A DNA stretch of 64,000 nucleotides from Pseudomonas marginalis (lineage in GTDB: Bacteria > Pseudomonadota > Gammaproteobacteria > Pseudomonadales > Pseudomonadaceae), in NCBI RefSeq assembly GCF_024169655.1, contig NZ_JALJWV010000001.1:4035001-4099000 (forward strand), read 5' to 3'. A program made the translations under genes and the position numbers. Shown piece by piece: positions 18,000 to 26,877 of this stretch (position 1 is its first letter; every line of letters starts with the position of its first letter). The notes below the pieces were generated by a model, which saw nothing but the letters and a program-made list of their open reading frames with translations, was not told the origin of the DNA and did not search any database.

Positions 18000-18270
18000 G
18001 GCTGTCGTAGACGGCATCTTCGGTGCCTTCGTCGGAGAAACCGAAACACTGCTGCACGACATACATGCGCAACATACGCTACAACCCAATTGCAGGGCAC
18101 CCGCGCTTGCCTGTGGTGTCGCTATCAAACGGCGCCACTTGCGCCTCCAGTTGTGCCCAGGGCACCAGCTGTTCAAGGTCAGCCAGGAAGCGATCTCGGC
18201 GAGTCTGCTTTTTCTTGCCGGTGTATTCGAGTTCAGAAAAGGTCTTCTGCACGCGCGTAAAAAGGCTCAC
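18000..18270 (-). pseudogene. IS5-family transposase, N-terminal part (split by IS21)
   Basis: The minus-strand frame from 18270 reads KTFSELEYTGKKKQTRRDRF, then FLADLEQLVPWAQLEAQV and KRGCPAIGL, the standard N-terminus of this IS5 subgroup. A TAG codon at 18079-18081 replaces the usual Glu before RMLRMYVVQQCFGFSDEG. The frame then continues to EDAVYDS at the IS21 target site. The transposase was thus inactivated twice, by a nonsense change and by the insertion. The C-terminal part lies at 14829-15560. Confidence 0.85.
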
Positions 18271-18432
18271 GGAGAGGGTGGCTGGTTGAAGATACTCAGT
18301 GTGTCAAGGGTGGGGACAGTTGGCTATTTTTGCAGCGCCTCCCTAGAGGGCAAAATAGCTCCGCTCAGCAACAGCCCCTGTAGCTAAGTCAAATCACTTT
18401 CATAGCCACGGTGGTAGTCGGCCAGTATCAAT

Positions 18433-20073
18433 TTAACTACTTACCTTGCTCTCAACTCGCTCGCCACCAGAATTCCGCGAAAGATCTTTTTTCTGGCGAT
18501 GCTCCAATTGTCGGCGAGTAACACCGAGAAGCCGCGCAGCCTTTGAAATGTTGCCACCGGCCCGAGTAAGTGCGCGATTTACCGACGTTGTGATCAGTGC
18601 TTCCAAGTGATGTTCGTCCAACCAACGCTCAATGATTTTCTGGGATTGTTGCGGGCCATCAACGCTCTTGCGCGATACCTGCTCCCGAGTCGAAGAAAGA
18701 AAAAGCTCACTCAGACCGATCGGCTCATTTTCATCGGCCAGCACAACTCCACGCTCGATGATGTTCTCCAACTCTCGCACATTGCCCGGGTAATTATACT
18801 CCAACAGCGCCCGCACAGCCGCCCGCGAAAGCCCCTTGATCGAGCGTTGATGCAAGGTGGAAAAACGCTTGACGAAATAACGGATGAGCAACGGAATGTC
18901 TGTAGGTCGTTCGCGCAGTGCCGGTATGTGAATAGGTACTACATTGATGCGATAGTACAGATCCTTACGGAAGCGGCCCTGTCGGACGTCCTCTTCCAAA
19001 TCCGCATTGGTTGCGGCGATGACCCGAATATCTACCGGATAGGGTGCATCGCCACCCAACCGATCCACCTCACGCTCCTGCAACACCCGTAGAAGCTTTT
19101 CCTGCGCCACGGAGGTCAGGGTGCCGATTTCGTCGAGGAACAGTGTTCCGCCATTGGCCTGCTCGAAACGTCCGGCCCTGGTACGCGTAGCGCCAGTGAA
19201 GGCGCCCTTTTCAACCCCGAACAGCTCCGACTCGATCAGCGTCTCCGGCAGTGCAGCACAATTGACGGCCACGAAGGGGTTGTTTGCCCTGTTGCTGAGC
19301 TGGTGCAGCAGTCGGGCAAAACGCTCCTTACCAACACCGGTTTCCCCTTGGAAAAGCACGGTGACATTCCGCCCCGCGATCTTCTCGATCCGCCGGCAGG
19401 TGGCGAGAAAACTGGGGGCCGCCCCAATCAGATCTGAGACTACCAGGGCGTCATCGAGTATCGGGTCGTTCAGTGAGGCATTGATGTAATCGGTGGAACC
19501 GAACAGTTCCAGCTGGTCGGCATCGGGGCCCCACTCCTCGATAGGCTTACCGATGATGCGGCATTGCGCATGCCCCATTCCACGACACTCGACCTCGCGA
19601 AACAGCACCGTTCGACCAAAGAAAGCGCTGGTAAAGCCGGAAGCGTGGCCGACCTGCATCCAGCAGACGGGCTCGGCGGAAAGCGGCAGATGGGCCAAGT
19701 GGGCGTTGGCCTCGATAGAGTCGTGCCAGATCTGCTCGACATAGTGGTGGCCAGACTCAACGTCGACTTCCATGCGCAACGTCTCTACGCGTGTCACACC
19801 TTCCATCGCATGGAGTAATGGTCCGGCCATGAAAGCGTGATCACTTTCGTCGCCCCGAAGGCTTCGCGCGAGCTCGGCATCGCTTGAGCCAGCGGCGTAA
19901 CCCATTCGCGCCAGGAGTCGACGTGAGTGGGCTATGCCTATTTCAGCGATTAGCTCACGCCGAAACGCGGCGAAAGCCGGCAACTGCATCAGGAAGGCAC
20001 GTTGGTTGCCGAGCCAGATTTTGCCCTTTTCCGGCTCCAGTCGTAGCTGCCGAATCAAATCCTTTGGGAACAT
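18433..20073 (-). CDS. sigma-54-dependent activator, XylR/DmpR family
   Basis: This 546-residue protein has an N-terminal XylR-N sensor (about 1-110), a V4R vinyl-reductase-type domain (about 120-190), a short linker and an AAA+ domain (about 215-450). The AAA+ domain shows Walker A GETGVGKE, the sigma-54 contact loop GAFTGA and Walker B GGTLFLDEIG. A C-terminal Fis-type helix-turn-helix follows (GGNISKAARLLGVTRRQLEH). XylR/DmpR proteins bind aromatic effectors through the sensor and then activate sigma-54 promoters. Here the divergent neighbour is a flavin hydroxylase with a consensus -24/-12 promoter, so the protein most likely senses a resorcinol- or phenol-like substrate. The effector is inferred. 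Confidence 0.94.
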   Translation of the reverse strand: MFPKDLIRQLRLEPEKGKIWLGNQRAFLMQLPAFAAFRRELIAEIGIAHSRRLLARMGYAAGSSDAELARSLRGDESDHAFMAGPLLHAMEGVTRVETLRMEVDVESGHHYVEQIWHDSIEANAHLAHLPLSAEPVCWMQVGHASGFTSAFFGRTVLFREVECRGMGHAQCRIIGKPIEEWGPDADQLELFGSTDYINASLNDPILDDALVVSDLIGAAPSFLATCRRIEKIAGRNVTVLFQGETGVGKERFARLLHQLSNRANNPFVAVNCAALPETLIESELFGVEKGAFTGATRTRAGRFEQANGGTLFLDEIGTLTSVAQEKLLRVLQEREVDRLGGDAPYPVDIRVIAATNADLEEDVRQGRFRKDLYYRINVVPIHIPALRERPTDIPLLIRYFVKRFSTLHQRSIKGLSRAAVRALLEYNYPGNVRELENIIERGVVLADENEPIGLSELFLSSTREQVSRKSVDGPQQSQKIIERWLDEHHLEALITTSVNRALTRAGGNISKAARLLGVTRRQLEHRQKKDLSRNSGGERVESKVSS

Positions 20074-20100
20074 TTAGCACTCATTATGACGTAACATTTT

Positions 20101-20190
20101 TGTTGTTATTTACATAACTTATAACAATTATGTTAATTCCTAGCAACACATACAAAAATCATTGCCAATAACAAAAACGTCAACTTATTG
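20101..20190. promoter_or_regulatory. upstream activator sites (candidate) for the sigma-54 regulator
   Basis: Two inverted repeats lie 33-138 bp upstream of the -24/-12 element. TTGTTAT (20101-20107) pairs with ATAACAA (20119-20125), and CAATAA (20166-20171) pairs with TTATTG (20185-20190). Paired sites at this distance are usual for XylR/DmpR-type activators, which contact the polymerase by DNA looping. The region is very AT-rich, so chance palindromes are possible. Confidence 0.5.
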
Positions 20191-20222
20191 TTTTATATAA
20201 ACAATTAGCTTCTTATCTGATT

Positions 20223-20238
20223 TGGCACACCGCTTGCT
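20223..20238 (+). promoter_or_regulatory. sigma-54 (-24/-12) promoter
   Basis: TGGCACACCGCTTGCT matches the sigma-54 consensus TGGCAC-N5-TTGCW at every defined position. The GG and GC dinucleotides are at the required spacing. It lies about 110 bp upstream of the flavin hydroxylase ATG, leaving a leader of roughly 100 bases. Together with the divergent activator it sets the control of the hydroxyquinol operon. Confidence 0.9.
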
Positions 20239-20346
20239 CTTCCTAGTCGTCATGCATCGGAGGATACCTCTCCCCTGCAAGGCGAACTTCCAACAATAAG
20301 ATAGTGGTGCCGGACGTGGCCGTCCGGTGTCAGGAGAGCGATAACA

Positions 20347-21993
20347 ATGACAATGAATGTGCTAAGCCTGCCCGTGGATCACAGCAATACAACTGATCAT
20401 TCCGACGTCGATGTCGCCATCGTCGGAGCCGGTCCAGTAGGTACCCTGTTGGCAATCCTGCTAGGGCAGAAAGGACACCGAGTCACACTCGTAGAGCGCT
20501 GGAAAGAGCGCTATGAACGCCCCCGCGCCGTGACATTCGACCATGAGATTGCCAGGATCCTCGCTAGCCTCGGCATTGACTCCGACAATGACTCAGCCAT
20601 CGACTACCACGACGATTTTTACTATTGGCGCAACGCCAAGGGTGAAGACCTGCAGATCGTCGACTGGAAAAGCACCTCGGCATCGGGCTGGCGGGTTCGT
20701 TACTGGTTCTATCAACCGGACCTCGAAAAACGCCTGCTGGATATAGCCGCCACCATTCCGAGTATTCAGTCGATCCGTGGCTGGGAAGCCAACACGCTCA
20801 GCCAGGATAGGGACAGTATTTGCCTGGGTGGCCAGAGCGAAGATTCCGGGGTGCCCACTCGAATTCGTGCCAAGTATGTTGTGGGCGCAGATGGCGCAAA
20901 CAGCTTTGTGCGCAAAGAACTGGACCTCGGCTTTGTCGATTGCGGCTTCTTCTATGACTGGTTGATCCTCGACATGATCCCGCATCAGGAGTTCGCAATC
21001 GATCCTGTGCATTGGCAGCTATGCGATCCGAAGCGACCTACGACCATCGTGCCTGGCGGCCCCGGTCGCAAACGGTGGGAATTCATGGCCCTTCCCGGCG
21101 AATCAGCCGAAGAATTGGCGTCTCCTGAAAGTGCCTGGAAACTGATGGCCCCTTGGGGGATGACACCGCAGGTGGCCACTATCGAGCGCAGTGCTGTGTA
21201 CCGCTTCCAGGCGTGCTATGCCCAATCCTGGCGTAATGGTCGCGGGCTGATCGCGGGTGACGCTGCGCATTTGATGCCTCCCTTTGCCGGGGAAGGCATG
21301 TGCGCAGGCTTGCGAGATGCCGTGGCCCTTAACTGGCGCCTGGATGCCATCCTCACCGGCAAGATGACCGATAAAGTACTCGACAGTTATACCTCCGAGC
21401 GTCGCGAACACGCCAAACACTACATCGAGTTCTCCATGGATCTGGGGCGCATCATCTGTATCACCGATCCCGCCGAAGCGGCAGCGCGTGACGTGCGCAT
21501 GCAGGCAGAGCTGCAAACTTCCGGTCGCGTTCCGGTCGCCACCGACAAGGCCACCCTGGGGCCGGGTGCCTGGTGCCGTGACGCGGGTCATGCCGGTGAG
21601 CTGTCGGTCCAGGGCATCGTCTGCAAAGGTGACCAGCGTGGCCGCTTCGATGACATCGTCGGCCGTGGCTGGCTGGTCATCGGTTTCGGGGAGTCGCCCC
21701 GTCAGGCGCTCAAAGCGCATCAACTGGACGCCCTGGAGCGGTTGAGCGCGCAGTTCATCAACTTGGGCGCGGTAGGTAGCCCCTGTGACGTGGAAGACGT
21801 TGACGGCACCTATGCGGCCTGGCTTGAAAACATCAATGCACGCTACCTGGTAATTCGCCCTGACTTTTATGTCGCGGCCAGCGCGCGCTCGGCCGACGCC
21901 CTGCAACGCCAGTTGGATGAACTGCTGGAGCAGCTTCATCTAACGACAGCCGACCAGGCCACTCCGTGCGCAGTCATTGCCACATCCGCCTGA
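20347..21993 (+). CDS. FAD-dependent aromatic hydroxylase (MhpA-like), probable resorcinol-type hydroxylase
   Basis: This 548-residue class A flavoprotein monooxygenase has the FAD motif VGAGPVG (Gly27, Gly29, Gly32), the DG motif VVGADGANSFVRKEL, and the GD motif GLIAGDAAHLMPPFAGEGM. A C-terminal thioredoxin-like domain of the MhpA group completes it. It uses NAD(P)H and O2 to hydroxylate a phenol. The next genes handle hydroxyquinol, so the substrate should be one step before it, such as resorcinol (1,3-dihydroxybenzene) or a decarboxylatable relative. MhpA itself acts on 3-(3-hydroxyphenyl)propionate; that role is unlikely here because the neighbours do not fit. Confidence 0.85.
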   Translation: MTMNVLSLPVDHSNTTDHSDVDVAIVGAGPVGTLLAILLGQKGHRVTLVERWKERYERPRAVTFDHEIARILASLGIDSDNDSAIDYHDDFYYWRNAKGEDLQIVDWKSTSASGWRVRYWFYQPDLEKRLLDIAATIPSIQSIRGWEANTLSQDRDSICLGGQSEDSGVPTRIRAKYVVGADGANSFVRKELDLGFVDCGFFYDWLILDMIPHQEFAIDPVHWQLCDPKRPTTIVPGGPGRKRWEFMALPGESAEELASPESAWKLMAPWGMTPQVATIERSAVYRFQACYAQSWRNGRGLIAGDAAHLMPPFAGEGMCAGLRDAVALNWRLDAILTGKMTDKVLDSYTSERREHAKHYIEFSMDLGRIICITDPAEAAARDVRMQAELQTSGRVPVATDKATLGPGAWCRDAGHAGELSVQGIVCKGDQRGRFDDIVGRGWLVIGFGESPRQALKAHQLDALERLSAQFINLGAVGSPCDVEDVDGTYAAWLENINARYLVIRPDFYVAASARSADALQRQLDELLEQLHLTTADQATPCAVIATSA

Positions 21994-22018
21994 CCGACAG
22001 ACCCAGGAGTATTTTCTG

Positions 22019-23074
22019 ATGACCGATTTCATCTACATCAACAATCCGGCACGGATCATTTTCGGTGCAGGCAGCTCCCAACGAGTGGCTGAAGAACTCA
22101 AAACCCTGGGCCTCCGCCGCGCTTTGGTGCTTTCGACGCCTGCCCAGCAGAAGGACGCAGAACGACTCAATGATGCTCTCGGTGGGCTGGGCGCCGGCGT
22201 ATTTGCTCACGCGACGATGCACACACCCATTGAGGTCACCGAAGAGGCGTTGAGAACCTATGTTGAGCTCGGCGCGGACTGCGTCGTCGCCATCGGTGGC
22301 GGCTCCACCATTGGCTTGGGCAAGGCGATTGCCTATCGCAACGACGCACCGCAGGTAGTGGTGCCGACCACCTACGCGGGCTCTGAAGTCACACCGATTC
22401 TCGGACAGACGGAAAACGGCGAAAAAACCACCGTGAGCGCTGCGTCAATCTTGCCCGAAGTGGTGATCTACGACCCGGAGCTGACGCTGGGGCTACCCGT
22501 CTCCATGAGTGTTACCAGCGCCCTCAATGCCATGGCTCATGCAGTCGAAGCGCTCTATGCCCGCAATAGCAATCCCATCACCTCACTGATGGCGGTGGAA
22601 GGCATTCGGGCGTTGAAGGAGGCCTTGCCGGGCGTAGTCAGGCAACCAGAATCTATCGCCTCACGCAGTACGGCCCTTTATGGCTCATGGCTATGCGGCA
22701 CCGTGCTGGGCACTGTCGGCATGGCCCTGCATCACAAACTATGTCACACCCTGGGTGGCAGTTTTAACTTGCCCCATGCAGAAACCCACGCCGTCATGCT
22801 CCCGCATACGGCCGCGTACAACCAAGTCGCCGCGGCTGATGCCTTGCGTCCCGTGACAAAACTGTTCGGTGGGCTGTTGGGAAGCGGACTCTACGACTTC
22901 GCTGCAGCGCTGGGCGCTCCGCTGGCGTTGAAGGACCTGGGTCTGAATGAACGTGACCTCGACCATGCCGCAAACTTGGCAGTCAAGAACCCCTACTGGA
23001 ATCCGCGACCGGTTGAACGCGACGCCATTCGCGCACTCCTGCAACGGGCCTGGTCCGGCCTGCGACCGGAATGA
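22019..23074 (+). CDS. maleylacetate reductase
   Basis: This 351-residue protein belongs to the iron-containing alcohol dehydrogenase superfamily. NAD-binding GGGSTIGLGKA lies near residue 90, with VVPTTYAGSEVTPI and a metal-site region HHKLCHTLGG. The chosen ATG at 22019 has CAGGAGT upstream; a longer frame from 21977 overlaps the hydroxylase end and lacks such a site. It reduces maleylacetate to 3-oxoadipate with NADH. It lies between the hydroxylase and hydroxyquinol dioxygenase in one operon. Confidence 0.93.
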   Translation: MTDFIYINNPARIIFGAGSSQRVAEELKTLGLRRALVLSTPAQQKDAERLNDALGGLGAGVFAHATMHTPIEVTEEALRTYVELGADCVVAIGGGSTIGLGKAIAYRNDAPQVVVPTTYAGSEVTPILGQTENGEKTTVSAASILPEVVIYDPELTLGLPVSMSVTSALNAMAHAVEALYARNSNPITSLMAVEGIRALKEALPGVVRQPESIASRSTALYGSWLCGTVLGTVGMALHHKLCHTLGGSFNLPHAETHAVMLPHTAAYNQVAAADALRPVTKLFGGLLGSGLYDFAAALGAPLALKDLGLNERDLDHAANLAVKNPYWNPRPVERDAIRALLQRAWSGLRPE

Positions 23075-23148
23075 CCAGAAGCGGGCGATCGTAAGCGGAC
23101 GCCCTGCACCCGCCAATCAGGATCACAAACATAATCCAGGTGGACAAC

Positions 23149-23988
23149 ATGATCGAATACTTTACCGAAGAAGGCTCGGCGAAGGCCGTTAACGCACGCA
23201 TGGGAGACACCGTCAACCCGCGCCTGCGCACTATCATGGTTTCGTTGATTGAGCACCTCCATGGTTTTATCAAGGACGTCGAACTCACAGAACCCGAGTG
23301 GGAAACGGCGATCGACTTCCTGACCAGAACGGGGCAAATCTGCTCTGAGCATCGCCAGGAATTCATCCTGCTCAGCGACACCCTGGGCGTCTCCATGCTG
23401 GTGGACGCCATAAATGCCCGACGACCTCAAGGCGCCACTGAAAATACCGTTTTCGGACCTTTCCACGTTGACGGAGCGCCGATTCGTGAAATGGGGGAAA
23501 CCATCTCCTTGGATGAAAAGGGAGAAAGCTGCCTGTATGAAGGGCGAGTCCTGGACTTGCAAGGCAACGCCATAGAAGGGGCCATGCTGGACGTCTGGTC
23601 GGACAACATTGATGGATACTACGACGTGCAGCAACCGGACCTGCAGCCCAAGTGGAACAATCGTGGTCGATTTGTCACCGGCGCCGATGGATGCTACAGC
23701 TTCCGCGGCATCAAACCGGTGTCCTACCCTATTCCGGACGATGGGCCGGTGGGTCAGATGCTGGCCCTGCTCGGACGCCATCCCTGGAGGCCGGCGCATA
23801 TGCATTTCATGCTAACGGCGCTGGGTTACCAGCGCGTCGTGACGCACACGTTCGCCGTCGGCGATGAGTACTTGACCTCCGACACGGTGTTCGGTGTGAA
23901 AGCCTCACTGCTCCAGACGTTTGAACACAACAAAAGTGGCGCCACTCAGTGGAAAGCCGAATTCGACTTTGTCCTGGTGCCAGGCTGA
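23149..23988 (+). CDS. hydroxyquinol 1,2-dioxygenase
   Basis: This 279-residue intradiol dioxygenase starts MIEYFTEEGS. The ATG at 23149 is preferred over an in-frame GTG at 23140 because AGGTGG lies at the right distance. The Fe(III) ligands are Tyr157 in DGYYD, Tyr193 in PVSYPIP, and His217 and His219 in RPAHMHF. Sequence and length fit the hydroxyquinol group rather than CatA, which is present separately at 8797-9726. It cleaves 1,2,4-trihydroxybenzene to maleylacetate, the substrate of the preceding gene. Confidence 0.93.
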   Translation: MIEYFTEEGSAKAVNARMGDTVNPRLRTIMVSLIEHLHGFIKDVELTEPEWETAIDFLTRTGQICSEHRQEFILLSDTLGVSMLVDAINARRPQGATENTVFGPFHVDGAPIREMGETISLDEKGESCLYEGRVLDLQGNAIEGAMLDVWSDNIDGYYDVQQPDLQPKWNNRGRFVTGADGCYSFRGIKPVSYPIPDDGPVGQMLALLGRHPWRPAHMHFMLTALGYQRVVTHTFAVGDEYLTSDTVFGVKASLLQTFEHNKSGATQWKAEFDFVLVPG

Positions 23989-24094
23989 CTGCCGGAACCT
24001 GTTTTTCTTCGCCTGGAAACCTCCGTGCCGGTTGAGTACGGCGACTCGTTGCGCCGGCACACTCCTAATTACAAGAACAATAACGGAACACACT

Positions 24095-25339
24095 ATGAAA
24101 AACCCATGCAGCTATCGTGCAGATGCTTCTTATGAGTGGAAAGCAGTCACCCTGTTGGCGCTCGGTTTCGGGCTTGTGAGCATTGATCGTTTCATGATCA
24201 TGCCGCTGTTCCCGGTCATCATGAAGGACCTGAATCTGAATTATCAGGACCTCGGCCTGATCACAGGAGTCCTCTCCGTAACGTGGGGCATTTCGTCACT
24301 TTTTACGGGTAAGTTGTCTGATCGGTTCGGCCATCGCGCGATCATCGTGCCGGCTGTCATCCTATTCTCCCTGCTGGCCGGTTTCAGCGGACTGGCCAAT
24401 GGCTTGCTCAGTCTGATGTTGATTCGCGCCGTGATCGGCGCTGCGGAAGGCGCCTTCACCCCGGCAAGTATTGTGGCGACGTTGGATGCTTCAAAACCGA
24501 GCCGTCATGGCTTGAACCTGGGTATCCAGCAGGCGGCAATGCCGCTCTTTGGCCTCGCGCTGGCGCCGATTCTGGTGACTCAGTTGTTGCACGTCGTCGC
24601 GTGGCATTGGGTCTTTGTCATGGTGATGGTTCCAGGGCTGATCGTCGGTCTCCTGCTGCACAAGGTGTTACGAAACACCGACTCCACCGAGGCCGCCGAA
24701 CACACGATGACCCATGATGCAACCAGCCACCGCTGGACCGACATTTTCACCAGTCGCAATGTTTCGCTTAATATTTTGGGCATGATGTGCTGGCTGACAG
24801 TCCTCGTGGTGCTCGGCGCATTTCTTCCCAACTACTTGTTGGACTACATGGGGCTGAGCCTTGAACAAATGGGCTTTGTCCTCTCCGCCATCGGGTTCGG
24901 GGGCGCTGCGGGAACCATCCTCCTGCCATGTCTTTCCGATCGCATCGGTCGCAAGCCGGTCATGATTCTGTCGGTCATCGGTGGCGTTGCCTCGCTCTAT
25001 CTACTGATTAACATCGGTGCCGATACCACTCGCTTGTTCGCGGCCCTGTTTTTCACAGTCTTCTTCGACTTCGGACTCATTTGCCTGACCGTAGGCCCCT
25101 CCACCACCGAGTCCGTGCCCGCAAGGCTGATGTCGACCGCTTCTGGTTTCGTTGTTGGCATTGGCGAGATTTTTGGAGGCGGCATTGCGCCCAGCCTAGC
25201 GGGCTACGTCGCGCATAACCATGGCATCCAATACACCTTAATGTTGGCAATCGGTGCCATGGCTACGGGGCTTTTGATCACGCTTGCGATAAAGGAGACA
25301 GCGCCGGTGCGTACCGCAGCGGTTCTCAAAACCACCTGA
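24095..25339 (+). CDS. MFS transporter of the hydroxyquinol operon
   Basis: This 414-residue protein has about 12 membrane segments. The chosen ATG at 24095 begins MKNPCSYRADASYEWKAV; the longer frame to 23921 overlaps the dioxygenase. LFTGKLSDRFGHRAI is the MFS loop 2-3 motif and CLSDRIGRKPVMI the loop 8-9 copy. IDRFMIMPLFPVIM in TM1 differs from the DGxD of aromatic acid symporters, so a non-acid phenolic or another solute is possible. It lies 106 bp after the dioxygenase and is probably co-transcribed. Confidence 0.85.
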   Translation: MKNPCSYRADASYEWKAVTLLALGFGLVSIDRFMIMPLFPVIMKDLNLNYQDLGLITGVLSVTWGISSLFTGKLSDRFGHRAIIVPAVILFSLLAGFSGLANGLLSLMLIRAVIGAAEGAFTPASIVATLDASKPSRHGLNLGIQQAAMPLFGLALAPILVTQLLHVVAWHWVFVMVMVPGLIVGLLLHKVLRNTDSTEAAEHTMTHDATSHRWTDIFTSRNVSLNILGMMCWLTVLVVLGAFLPNYLLDYMGLSLEQMGFVLSAIGFGGAAGTILLPCLSDRIGRKPVMILSVIGGVASLYLLINIGADTTRLFAALFFTVFFDFGLICLTVGPSTTESVPARLMSTASGFVVGIGEIFGGGIAPSLAGYVAHNHGIQYTLMLAIGAMATGLLITLAIKETAPVRTAAVLKTT

Positions 25340-25368
25340 TCGTCTCGTTCCTACAGAGACTGCGAAAA

Positions 25369-25398
25369 GAAACCTTACCTGAGTCGGGGCAAGGTTTC
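25369..25398 (+). terminator. hairpin after the hydroxyquinol operon
   Basis: GAAACCTT (25369-25376) pairs perfectly with AAGGTTTC (25391-25398) around a 14-base GC-rich loop, 29 bp after the MFS stop. No T-run follows. It may separate the four-gene operon from the tautomerase and outer-membrane genes. Confidence 0.4.
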
Positions 25399-25508
25399 AG
25401 GGCTCGTCCGTAGCTCAAAAAACAATCACTACTGCCGCGATGCGCTGATTTATCACAAAGGCTCGGTGCCACTCAATCAACGCGTCGGGACTTACACAGG
25501 AAAATCCC

Positions 25509-25706
25509 ATGCCCATTATCACTATCAATCTTTTAGAAGGCCGCACCGATGAGCAGAAAGAGCGGCTGATCCATGAAGTCACAGAGGCTTGTCACCGAGC
25601 TATTGATGCGCCTCGGGATTCAGTGAGGATCATCATTACCGATATGTGCAAACAGCATTACGGTGTCGGTGGCATCTCTAAATTGAAGTCGCAAAGTCAG
25701 CAATAG
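25509..25706 (+). CDS. 4-oxalocrotonate tautomerase family protein
   Basis: This 65-residue protein starts MPIITINLLEGRTDEQKERL. After removal of Met it has the catalytic Pro1, and Arg11 and Arg39 (SVRIII) are kept, but position 50 is Tyr (QHYGVGG) instead of Phe. It is a paralogue of the tautomerase at 29529-29720, which has all standard residues. CACAGGAAAA precedes the ATG. It lies between the hydroxyquinol operon and an outer-membrane protein gene. Keto-enol tautomerisation of a ring-cleavage product such as maleylacetate is possible but not shown. Confidence 0.85.
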   Translation: MPIITINLLEGRTDEQKERLIHEVTEACHRAIDAPRDSVRIIITDMCKQHYGVGGISKLKSQSQQ

Positions 25707-25789
25707 CAAACCGTTCCTTTATCTGCTTGCACCACAGAGACCCCGTAAAACATTACTCTGCGATTCTTTATGACATAACGGAAATTTCT

Positions 25790-26734
25790 ATGCCCACTAA
25801 TAAAAACAATATGAAAACATCTAAAACAACAGCGTGGATCAACATTCTTGGAGGGTTGCTCTGTGTAAGTCTTGGCGTGCTTGCCGCGGGACTTTCTGGC
25901 AATGCGCAGGCCACTGAGAGTGGCGGCTCCAGCTATCCAATGGGTGTTGAAAACTACATGAGTGGAGCCATGCCTCCGCCAGGATTCTACGCCATTGTTT
26001 ACGCTAGCCATTACGACGCGGACTCTTTACGCGGTAACGATGGGGCAAAACTTCCGGTCGACTTTCGAGTGCGGGCCAGCTCTATTGATCCGCGTTTCAT
26101 ATGGGTGAGTGATCAGCAGATACTGGGTGGTTCCCTGGCATTTCATACCATCATGCCATTGGTTGACCTCAAGGTAGACGTCAATGGCCAGTCGCAAAGC
26201 AAGCAAGGGTTGGGCGATATGACGTTCGGGACGGCGCTTGGCTATCATATGAGCGATAATCTACAAGCCATCGTAGCCCTCGATGTTATGGCGCCGACGG
26301 GTGAATACGATCGCCACGACATCGCCAATATCGGTCGCAACTACTGGGATATCCAACCCGTCTTGGCATTATCGTATATCGATCCCGAGGGTTTGAATGC
26401 CGATGCGAAAATCATGTATGACTTCAATCTGAAAAATCACGCTACCGATTACACATCAGGTCAGGAGTTTCACGTCGACTATTCTATAGGTTGGGGGCTT
26501 GGCAATAGTTGGGTAGTGGGTGTGGGTGGCTATATCTATCAACAAACAACGGATGATCGGCAGAACGGTGAGCGTGTCGAAAATAATAAGGGCCATGCGC
26601 TCGCCATTGGTCCATCGATCAAATATACCAACCGCAAAGGTTGGTTTATAACGGCGAAATGTCAACAGGAGTCCAACGTAAGAAATCGTGCGGAAGGCGA
26701 TGCATATTGGCTGAAACTGACAATGCCGTTTTGA
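25790..26734 (+). CDS. outer-membrane protein of the phenol/meta-pathway family (MetA_deg type)
   Basis: This 314-residue protein has a signal peptide (hydrophobic ILGGLLCVSLGVLAAGL ending near NAQA), then a beta-rich body starting TESGGSSYPMGVENYMSGAM. It contains PPGFYAIVY, APTGEYDRHDIANIGRNYW and a C-terminal YWLKLTMPF with terminal Phe, typical of outer-membrane beta-barrels. Relatives are found next to aromatic degradation genes and are thought to help uptake of hydrophobic aromatics. ATG 25790 or the in-frame ATG 25811 could be the start. A close paralogue lies at 34265-35152. Base composition is more AT-rich than in that paralogue. Confidence 0.8.
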   Translation: MPTNKNNMKTSKTTAWINILGGLLCVSLGVLAAGLSGNAQATESGGSSYPMGVENYMSGAMPPPGFYAIVYASHYDADSLRGNDGAKLPVDFRVRASSIDPRFIWVSDQQILGGSLAFHTIMPLVDLKVDVNGQSQSKQGLGDMTFGTALGYHMSDNLQAIVALDVMAPTGEYDRHDIANIGRNYWDIQPVLALSYIDPEGLNADAKIMYDFNLKNHATDYTSGQEFHVDYSIGWGLGNSWVVGVGGYIYQQTTDDRQNGERVENNKGHALAIGPSIKYTNRKGWFITAKCQQESNVRNRAEGDAYWLKLTMPF

Positions 26735-26877
26735 AGTTGGCCTGCCAATACAATGTCTCACGAACCGCTTGATACCATTGAATAAAAGCCTTGGATCGGG
26801 ACAGGTGCGGCGATCCATGGCTTTCGGCGACAGTAGCTCAAAGACGTTATCTCTGAACAGCACAACGTAGATCAGAC

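Noticed and set aside
23921..24094. 58-residue N-terminal extension of the hydroxyquinol-operon MFS protein
   Set aside because: It overlaps the end of the dioxygenase gene in another frame and has no hydrophobic or family sequence; ATG 24095 starts a normal MFS N-terminus.
26456..26863. 135-codon minus-strand frame over the first outer-membrane protein gene
   Set aside because: It is antisense to a gene with a signal peptide and a conserved beta-barrel pattern, and shows no family features.
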